Below are positions 56,203-64,000 of a stretch of DNA of 64,000 nucleotides, piece after piece. The notes beneath the pieces are model-generated. The model saw only the letters and a program-made list of their open reading frames with translations, searched no databases and was not told the DNA's origin. The DNA comes from Inonotus obliquus (Eukaryota > Basidiomycota > Agaricomycetes > Hymenochaetales > Hymenochaetaceae). The stretch's first letter is position 1, and each line of letters begins with the position of its first letter. The stretch lies in NCBI GenBank assembly GCA_032164295.1, contig JAJHTX010000003.1, positions 930,001 to 994,000 on the forward strand, read 5' to 3'. Both the position numbers and the translations under genes were made by a program.

Positions 56203-59179
56203 CTATACATAACCGATCGGCCGATTCTCATCAGATCGATACCGCTTACCCCAAGAGAAAGAGAATGATGCAAAGATGGTCACGTGTATGTGCATAGGCT
56301 CGGGGATGGGTATGGCCGCCCTCTTCACGAACGGGCAGTAGAAGCAAATTTCCTGTATTGTCGATGCGTTTCTTGTGCCATTCTCAAGATACATTAGGTT
56401 AAAGTATACGAGTTTCCATCCTGCGCCAGCTTCGGTTCTGCCATAGCGCCAGACTAATTCGGGGTCAAGCAATCTATACTTACATGTCCTATTGGCGAAC
56501 ATCAGCAAAAACAAAGTGTGGCATTGTAAATGAACAGACTTACCGCGACGTCAACATACATCACAAAAACTTCACCTGACGTGGTGGAAGTCCACCCGTC
56601 AGCAGGCAACTTCCATGTGCGTTTCGTCGTGGGTGCTGGGGTTATATAAAGATATTTCAATGTAACATAGATACCCGGCGTCTGATATTCTTCCTTGGTT
56701 GCAGAAGTCCTCAGCCTTTTCACAGTAGTCTTCGCGGAAATACACCTTTTCTCACGAGCTCGACGCTGTTTGAGGAGCTCCTCTGCCTGCTTCCAGACGA
56801 CGTTCACAATAGACCTGATCTGAGCAAAATCTGAGGGCAAACCACCATGTGTACTGGACGTAGTAGACTTGATAATCCAAACGGTTGACTGAACTGAGCC
56901 TAAGCCCGTCTTAGTCTCCACGAAGAACGAGTCGAATAACCGATTGTTCTCAGGCATAAGATCGCAGTAATAAGTCTCCATGATATCCGGATTATTCCAT
57001 CTCGACACGTCATGTGGAAAAGCGACATCCTTTATAGTCCTCCTGCGAGCCGGGAATATTTGAACTGACGAGAATGTCGGCGGAGATTCATACAAGATGT
57101 AGTCGACCGGGCTTGACGAGTCTCCCCGTAACATGGGAAACATTTTACCGGGTACGTTGCCAGACGTCACCATGTCATGAACGAGGGATTCAAAGATCCA
57201 ATCCGCTAACGACGAACCCTCAGGGAACAACCGGAACATGTTGCGGAATTTTCTAGCCTTTTCAACTGCAAGGCGACCAAATCGTTTCTTGACCAGTCGA
57301 CCTACAAGCTCGGACTTGAAATTCGGTACAAATACGTCATCTTGGAAGGACATGACTGAGGGACCACGCGGATCGAATGCAAACAGCCAATATGAAGGAA
57401 GGTCCCTCGTTGACACGAATTCACCCTTTCCTAGTCGCGCCAGAGTATCCATGAGTACATCGAGGTCCGACCTACTCAAGATCGGCGCAGTTGTGATCCT
57501 CCCCATGTTACGACTGTAGCCTAAGAAGATCGCTTCCTTAATATCACGCGGCGCATTGCCAAAGTTGTAGACTGCGTCCTTTACTAGCAGTTTGAATACT
57601 TCCTCCGCGCTGTTCCAGCCACCCCTCCCATCCTTTGCAAATTTCAAGGCTCGAGCGAGGGTATGCGTCCGTATACGACACTGTCCCTTGACGGATGAGG
57701 GATCCTCCTTGATGGGCCCGCGGCGTATATTGTCAACGAACCCCAGCTCGGCTTGCGTAGCTGATATTTCTTGAATCGCATTGTGCGCAATCATTAAATG
57801 CAGTGGATCAATGTCCGGCTCGGGTACTGGTTCATCCGATGATGGAATAAGAGCCTGAAGCGTCTGTTCCTTGGCTAGGAGACGAATTGCATTGCGCAGA
57901 GCCTCCAGAAAAGGTACGTATAGGTCGTGGATACTCAGCCTGCTCGTCTTGATGTCAGCACTGCGGGAGTCGACACAACAAAATTGACGCACCCTTTCAA
58001 CAGCTCGTCAAAACTCCAAAGGTCCATACCCCAGACAACGCCAGAGACCTGGTCTTCTTTCAGAGGAAACTCAGACGTCTGGACCATGAAGAGTTGGCGC
58101 CTTCTCTCTGTCAGATACCGAGGGGGAGGACCGAGGTCCCCGTCAGAATCAATCAGACACCATGCGGAAAAGGTCTCATCGCGAGGAAACTCGGGAGAAG
58201 AGCGGATGGCACAATAAACCCGACCATCGAAAAAGAATCGTGTTTGTCCCTTGTAAAGGAAGACGACATTTTCACCCTTCGCAAAGCAACATAACAACAT
58301 ATACCAGAGCCAGGTTGTTTTCCCTAGGCATGCGTTCGTAACATGTTCCAAAGTAAGGGAAGAAATACGGGTTTCACACCTGTTCCGGGCTGTCCGACAA
58401 TAACGACACCCGTCTTTCCCTTTTCTCTTGCAAGGTTGCGGGCGGAGCGCACAAGGCTTCGGTATTTCTCACGAACGTAAAGACGATCATGATAATGAGC
58501 GATGCGAGAGAATCGTTGCAAGGGGTCTGTAAATCCTTCCTCGCTTATGGCAAGGGGAACGATGTCCTTTCGAAGTTCCTCTTCAAACGTTCTCGAGGAC
58601 CAAAAGACGTACAATCTTTGCCATTGCCAAACGGGCTCGATGTCCCAGCCAAATCGATCGTAATGGTCAGCAAATGACGAGTCCGCGCGAAACAGATGGA
58701 AAGGGTGTCTTGGGGACACAAGCTGTACAGGCGAACCGATCAAGTCGTAAACTTGGAGTCGTTAACCATCAAATAAATTGCATCAAGTAAAGGACGTACT
58801 GAATTTAGAGACATCAACGATATCTATTCCTTCAGGAGCCGGTCCATGAGGGAAATATTGATCGAGTCTCTTGTTATACTCCAAAGGCGTTTTAGAACGA
58901 CTATCATGTAGCCAGCGAGCCACTCGGTCATATATCGTGACGCCTCCATCTGCGGTGTTAACATTTTCATACTATACAACGGAATCAGTGTGGAAAACTA
59001 GTAGACGACAAGATATCCACCTTCAGTAGTATGACTGACAGGCCGGACCCAGAGGACTCCTTATGGTATCTATCTCGAACATCCCTGACTAGGTCTGAGA
59101 CCTTCGCATCCGATTCCACGTAGAACGATTCGGGGGAAGACAGAAACGGGTCATCAGGCAGATAGACCTTATAAGACAT
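56203..59179 (-). pseudogene. CRN3: Crinkler-like protein with one frameshift
   Basis: Start ATG 59179. Exons 59179-59021, 58971-58800, 58751-58380 and 58323 onward mirror CRN2 with identical lengths for the first three. Walker A is split by intron 3 as in the others. A one-base deletion near 57980 (GTCAATTTTG where CRN2 has one more base) shifts the frame after ELLKGCV; beyond it the frame is open to 56502. A likely last intron (56559-56489, donor GTATGT) leads to a further exon with LLDPELVWRYGR. This is the inverted partner of CRN1. It would be intact but for that single break. Confidence 0.68.
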
Positions 59180-59416
59180 TCGACCACCTATATAACAGAT
59201 CAAATGTGAGTCGAAACCCTCCGATACTGCAAGGAACATAATATACAAGTGTTGTTCAACGGCGTTTGGGTCCTGATTTCGAGTAAATCTGAGGGTCGTC
59301 AACATCACGGCTCTTACATCGCTTGTAAATGTGTCATGTAATGTACACACCTGCGGGCATCTTGGACCTGAAAATTGCTGTACTCGCAAATGCGTAAAGA
59401 TACGGCGCCTTAGCAA

Positions 59417-60379
59417 TGGGGCAGGTTGTCGGTGAGTGGAAGTTAAGATTGTGTCAGAATTAGAAACACGAAGCCGTATATAAATATGTTCATCGGATGC
59501 TTCCGAGTCAGTCAGCCAAGCTACGCACGTGTAGGGTTCCGCAGCTTACGTATACAGCTACGCGTAAGGATAGGACACATTTACGAGTCTGTGTACATCA
59601 CGAAAAAGTCAAGATACATATATGCCACTTATATACCTCTAAATTTTGTAAATTTAATAAATTTTATGAAAGTGAATGTAGCGGACCTCACGATCTGACA
59701 AGCGACTAGAAGGTACAATAAGCGGATGAAATCCTTGTATATCTTTCAGATACATGAAATCCTGATATATGTATGCAGATATGTACAAGTGAATATAGCG
59801 GACCTCACCGACCTATAAGTGACTAAAATAATTGTTGATTTTCGTCATTCTTATGGCGGTATATAAGTGCTATAAGCACATACAAACCAGCTCGATGACC
59901 CATAATTCTTTTCCCAAACTATCACTTGATGAGATAGCAAAAATGTAGCTATATTGATTTGTACTTTATACATGACTACTATACAACAACATTGAAGGCT
60001 TCGTTTTAATGCACTCCTCACCTCAGCACATACCATGTTCTTTTCGGAACGCATAGGTTGATAGACATACCAAGGATACATACCCTCAACCAATGCCTCG
60101 CCAAGAAGAACCCCACCACCCCACTGTTCCAAATGTGCTCCCTAGCTTCACGTCAAGACTCGCCGATATTTTCGTCCAAGGCAGATAACTTGACCCATTG
60201 CTTTCGTATCCATCTCTGAGATATATGACATTGGACTTTCCCTCGAAACTTCGGCACTTCAATGAAAGCGATCCACCAGTCAGCATCCTCTTTGAAACCT
60301 ACTTCCTGAAGGAAAAGTATCTCGAGCACAGGATAAACGCTGGTACGTTCATCTCCTGGCAGACTATCGGCGTCAGTAT
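59417..60379. other. intergenic, AT-rich, with a short direct repeat
   Basis: Two copies of AGTGAATRTAGCGGACCTCA lie near 59670 and 59790. Several overlapping frames at 59850-60420 show no recognisable domain. No gene called. Confidence 0.4.
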
Positions 60380-60424
60380 TGCTCGGAACAGTAAGTTCAT
60401 GGAAGAAATACCTTGTCAAATATG

Positions 60425-61390
60425 CTGAACTGAGTTGCAGGTATTTGAGGGTTGGAAGGAAGTGGGGAATCGGGATTTCCCAAGCTCAGGTCGCGGAAGC
60501 TGTCGCCGTCGAAGACCTCTCCAAGCATGAAGAGATCCTGGATCTCAAGAATATTGTAAATGGAATGGTCAGTCAACTGAGAGCGTTAGCTACTGAGGAT
60601 ATGAGGCTCACACTTGAAGTAGACAGTCAGGGTCAGTTGAGAGGTCAAGTAGTCGTTCCGGATGCAGAGGGAGTATGGGAACGGCTTACAGTTAACGTAC
60701 GTTCACTTCATTCTTTATTGATCTTTACTTGGGCGCTGATATCGTGAACCGAATGCGCTCAAACTTGATGGATCAAGTGCGATCTATTGCGGCAGTCACG
60801 GCTGCTGTCGCGCGTGGTGACTTGACCCAGAAGGTTTAAATTCAGGTCGAGGGTGGAATGGCAACTCTTAAGGAGATGGTCAATTCCATGGTGGACCAGC
60901 TTAGCACATTCGCTAGCGAAGTCACACGTGTTGCGCTTGAAGTCGGTACACAAGGTATCCTCGGTGGACAGGCTCGTATTGAAGGCATTCAGGGAATTTG
61001 GGCAGACTTGACTCACAATGTGAACGTGAGTGTTCTATTTGGAGAACCTATTCGCAACAAGGTATACTCACCAGGGTCACGCAGAAGATGGTAAGCAACC
61101 TCACTAACCAAGTGCGTTCAATTTTGAAAGTCACAAAAGCTATCGTGCACGGAAACTTGTCCAAGGTTGTCAACGTAGATGTGCAGGGTGAAATGTTAGA
61201 CCAAAAGGAAACCGTGAACAGTATGGTTGCCCAACTTTCGTCACTTGCAAACAAAGTTCTTTGTGTGTCGATCGAAGTCGTTACTGAAGGTAGACTCAAT
61301 GGACAAGCTGTTGTTCCTGACGCGAAGGGGGTGTAGAAGGTTGATTATAGGTCTGACTGTAACAATGAGTTCATGTAACGTGTCGCACCC
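60425..61390 (+). pseudogene. Nik1/Os-1-type histidine kinase fragment, copy 2 (HAMP repeats)
   Basis: At least three HAMP-like repeats: KNIVNGMVSQLRALA with GQLRGQVVVPDAEGVWERL; then [20 protein letters not shown] with GILGGQARIEGIQGIWADL; then NQVRSILKVTKAIVHGNLSK with GRLNGQAVVPDAKGV. An intron remains after the first repeat (donor GTACGT near 60697). A TAA at about 60838 and frame changes break it. It ends at the same junction with the USP fragment as copy 1. Normal proteins have five to six repeats plus kinase and receiver, none of which is here. Confidence 0.8.
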
Positions 61391-62320
61391 TGATTCTTGT
61401 AGCCAACATATCTCGTCTCCTTTCTCGGGTCATAGCTACATGAAGGCATCAGAACTGTGCAAATCCACGATGCATAAATGGGAAAACCAACTTTACAAAG
61501 TTGTGCTATAGCACTCCTGTTGGGTCCTCTAGGACACGTGCAAAAGTGCTAACATCTGCTTTGATCGTGGGATGGCTGTAACCCTCTTGTATAAGGTTGG
61601 CGAAAGTTAAACTCGACTAGCCTGTCACATCACTGTCACAGGACCCTGAACTCTAGGGTTACTCCCAATTAGGAAGGACCCTTGTCGAAAATGGGACCTC
61701 AAGATTCTGAAGGGTAACTTGGCAAGCCATATATCATCTATATTTTACTATATGGGCACTTGATACAGTGTTACTTTCAGTCCACCTACCTTCTCTGAGG
61801 CAGAAGGCACTCAGAAAAGGGGTTGACTGCTCAGCAATTTATGTCTCTGGCTCAGTATGACTAAGTGTATTACATAATGTCCCTACTTGGAGTATATTAG
61901 TCATACTTGTATTGGTCATTGATTAGTCATCTGTCAAAATTTGAGCTCGAAAAATGCAAAAAGCTGGGAAATGGCTAGAAAAGCACTTTTAACCCATTTT
62001 ATACAAAATATTTATTTTTATAACTGGTCCACCAAAAGTCCTTATTTTGGAAAAATAAAAGCACAGAATTATATATAAAGACATTCTCTACAACTCTGTG
62101 CTGATGGATTTTGAGTTGATTTGATGTTGATGGAGGAGTTCTGAATATGTTGTGTTGAGACTGAATGAGCCATATCGGGAAGGTGAGGTTAGGCACGTGT
62201 CACGTCACACCTAGTCGAGTTTAACTTTCGCCAACCTTAGTAAACAACTAACTCAACGCGTAAAATCCCAATCGCACTCCTCAGCAATGAGATGATGGTG
62301 GACATCTAGAGATTATAAAA
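61391..62320 (-). pseudogene. USP7-type fragment, copy 2, split by a MITE
   Basis: The reverse strand of 61391-61593 and 62240-62320 matches 41885-41570 of copy 1, with more stops. The MITE 61594-62237 sits between. The start of the USP catalytic domain (CTACAAGAATCAGGGTGCGA) is still readable. Confidence 0.7.
61594..62237. mobile_element. MITE with 27-bp TIRs and TA target duplication
   Basis: 644 bp ending AGGTTGGCGAAAGTTAAACT / AGTTTAACTTTCGCCAACCT, perfect over 27 bp, flanked by TA on both sides. The empty site is visible in copy 1 of the USP fragment. Non-coding; a Tc1/mariner-type non-autonomous element. Its TIRs differ from those of the Tc1 element at 27095. Confidence 0.88.
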
Positions 62321-63650
62321 GAGAATGGGATGCATGAGATGGCGGTGGCAGAAGGAAGAGACGACGCATCGGACTTGAATAAGTGGGGAGTGGCAATCCC
62401 AAAGGTTGATGTGTGCGTTCCCACGAGGCTTGCCGTGCCATGCCGATGATCAGCATATGTCGCACTTTTGAATCCAGCCTTCGTTGAGGTGCAACATCAT
62501 CCACAGCACATAGATTGTATCTGAAAAATGTGAAATATATGCATTCATACTACAAGATTTTAAATATGTGTATGTGAAATAATTCTATTAAAAATTGGGC
62601 AAGATATGGTACTTTTTTGCCCATATCTCAGAAACTAGGAATGACCAATTAAAATTTTTTTTAATACGATTCAAGAAATCAATGAGAAAATGCATACTGT
62701 GAATTCAAATAAGCAAGATTTAAGTTGTGGAAGGCTAAGTACTCAAAAAAACCAAGGGAAATTTGCATAAATGCTATAGTAAAGAACAGTGACGCACGTG
62801 TTCTCACGGGTCAACTGGTGATCGATTCACTCAAATTACAGTTGGAACTTTTGCCTCCGGCCTTCAACTAGCTGCGATGACATCCACCATGCATATATTA
62901 AGCTATAAAACTCTGTTATATATGTATTAGTACATGTAGAAGCTTTGCGCAAGCTCTATTTGTATTTACTACATTCTATATGCTCTATTGTGGCAAATTG
63001 AAAAGTGCGACAGAGAGATCGGTGCGGATTACTGGATTTGGTAGGTACTTCAGCTCCGACCGAAAAAAACCGTCACACAGGAACCTTTAGGATTGCCAAT
63101 GCCAGTCACCATTATTGAATAAGTATGGAATAAAGTGATGATGTCACACGTGACTGCATACATCTGACTTGTCAACATGGAGAAATTCTGCTAAAGAAGT
63201 CGTTTCTATAGCTTGTAATGAATATACAACGCTTACTGTATCAGTATATGCACTCAACAACTCTAATAAGCTACAAGCAATTCCTAAGAGAACTTCTGGT
63301 TCTCTTGAAACTCTTTTTCCTGGATAATAAGAGATCAAGTATATTTGTTCTAGACTTGTGTAGGTTCGACTATTATTCTAGTTACTTTATAAACACAAAA
63401 TTACAATGATATTTAAACTATAAATCAAACAAAAGGCTTTCTTATTGCCTATATGCAGACCGTTACCATTGTCCTTCCTTATAGCAAACGAGAAACTTTA
63501 TACTATGCTTACAATCAAATGTACGACTTGTACTTTACTTATAATCCAGTTAAAATCGCGATGGATCCTGTATATGCTGACTAAGATGCTTGAATGTGAT
63601 TATATAATGTATATTTGTATAGATTTATTTAGAGATTTTCGTGATGTAAT
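62321..63650. other. AT-rich intergenic region
   Basis: No gene recognised. A stretch near 62410-62450 (GCGTTCCCACGAGGCTTGCC) resembles 52468-52500 upstream of the second monooxygenase copy. Confidence 0.45.
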
Positions 63651-64000
63651 ACCAAGTACCGCCTCACTTTCTGATTCTCTCCGCTGGAGTCCTGCGTTCA
63701 TTACATTAAATATTCACTACATTGAGTTATTTCCTTTCCACCGTTGGTACGTTGTGGTATTTGAACAGGCCCTCAAGGAGAAATGCAACTACACTATCTA
63801 CACAGGCATTTCTCCATATTGGAATTGGACAATCGGTAGGTACAGAGCTTTCTAAAAATAATTAATTCTTATTACAGTGCACTCCATCATTCGTGGCTAT
63901 TACCACGCTCCTCAGACTCTGCCGATGTTTCAACTCGGACTTCTTCTTCAAGGACTCGGATCCTAACAACGGGATTGGAGGATTGGGAGACCCAAGCAAG
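63651..64000 (+). pseudogene. tyrosinase-like copper protein fragment (partial, runs off the right edge)
   Basis: An exon ending at 63835 encodes the CuA core: NIHYIELFPFHRWYVVVFEQ, then PYWNWTI, with the HxxxxxFPFHRW histidines. A GT-AG intron 63836-63915 would follow; the next exon reads NSDFFFKDSDP and GIGGLGDP, typical of the loop after PYWDW, but needs a one-base frame change. No first CuA histidine or N-terminus is seen upstream. Tyrosinases oxidise phenols; this copy looks damaged, though the downstream part is outside the window. Confidence 0.55.

Overview
The window is eukaryotic and almost certainly from a filamentous basidiomycete (Agaricomycotina-like). Genes are split by many short GT-AG introns of 47-71 bases. 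The gene families seen are fungal (FMO/BVMO-type monooxygenase, APH-like kinases, Crinkler-like proteins, tyrosinase-like copper protein), and the transposons are typical of fungi (chromodomain Ty3/gypsy, Tc1/mariner). The species cannot be named from the sequence. It is a transposon-rich, rearranged accessory region. I recognised no rRNA, tRNA or CRISPR.

Layout. 1-4,855: Ty3/gypsy element A (minus), cut by the left edge, with an open gag and an open pol. 4,892-11,872: complete but dead gypsy element B (plus) with two LTRs. 11,873-12,720: fragments of an LTR (X), a repeat (Y) and a duplicated cytidine deaminase tail. 13.1-16.0 kb: Crinkler-like pseudogene CRN1. 17.3-20.0 kb: an intact 14-exon flavin monooxygenase gene. 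20.3-21.0 kb: an intact 5-exon cytidine deaminase gene. 21.1-26.5 kb: a P450 anchor fragment, unknown fragments, one broken and one intact APH-like kinase. 27.1-28.3 kb: an apparently intact Tc1 element. 28.5-38.7 kb: nested repeats, in which a second copy of element B (minus) is broken by repeat R1 and by solo LTR X. 38.7-43.9 kb: repeat Y, a palindromic AT-rich array, a long-TIR element carrying pieces of two host genes, and a 32-bp satellite. 44.0-46.8 kb: a second copy of the unknown/DUF/APH block. 48.6-51.4 kb: CRN2. 52.6-59.2 kb: an inverted, decayed copy of the CRN-monooxygenase block. 60.4-62.3 kb: a second copy of the captured host-gene chimera, split by a MITE. The right edge enters a tyrosinase-like fragment.

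Probably functional genes: monooxygenase (643 aa), CDD1-like cytidine deaminase (151 aa), APH-like kinases B (583 aa) and C (579 aa, if its GC-AG intron is spliced), Tc1 transposase (350 aa), element A gag and pol, and perhaps CRN2 (724 aa). Most other coding sequence consists of duplicates in decay.

Themes. Both gypsy families carry a primer site complementary to the predicted 5' end of their own RNA, as in self-primed Tf1/sushi elements, and the same heptamer GGATTTT at a -1 gag/pol overlap. Element B has lost its frames and catalytic residues through changes that fit C-to-T (or G-to-A) at CpG. The most unusual object is the 3-kb element with ~240-bp inverted termini at 40.1-43.1 kb. It holds a tail-to-tail fusion of a USP7-like deubiquitinase piece and a Nik1-type histidine kinase piece, and resembles a Pack-type DNA transposon.
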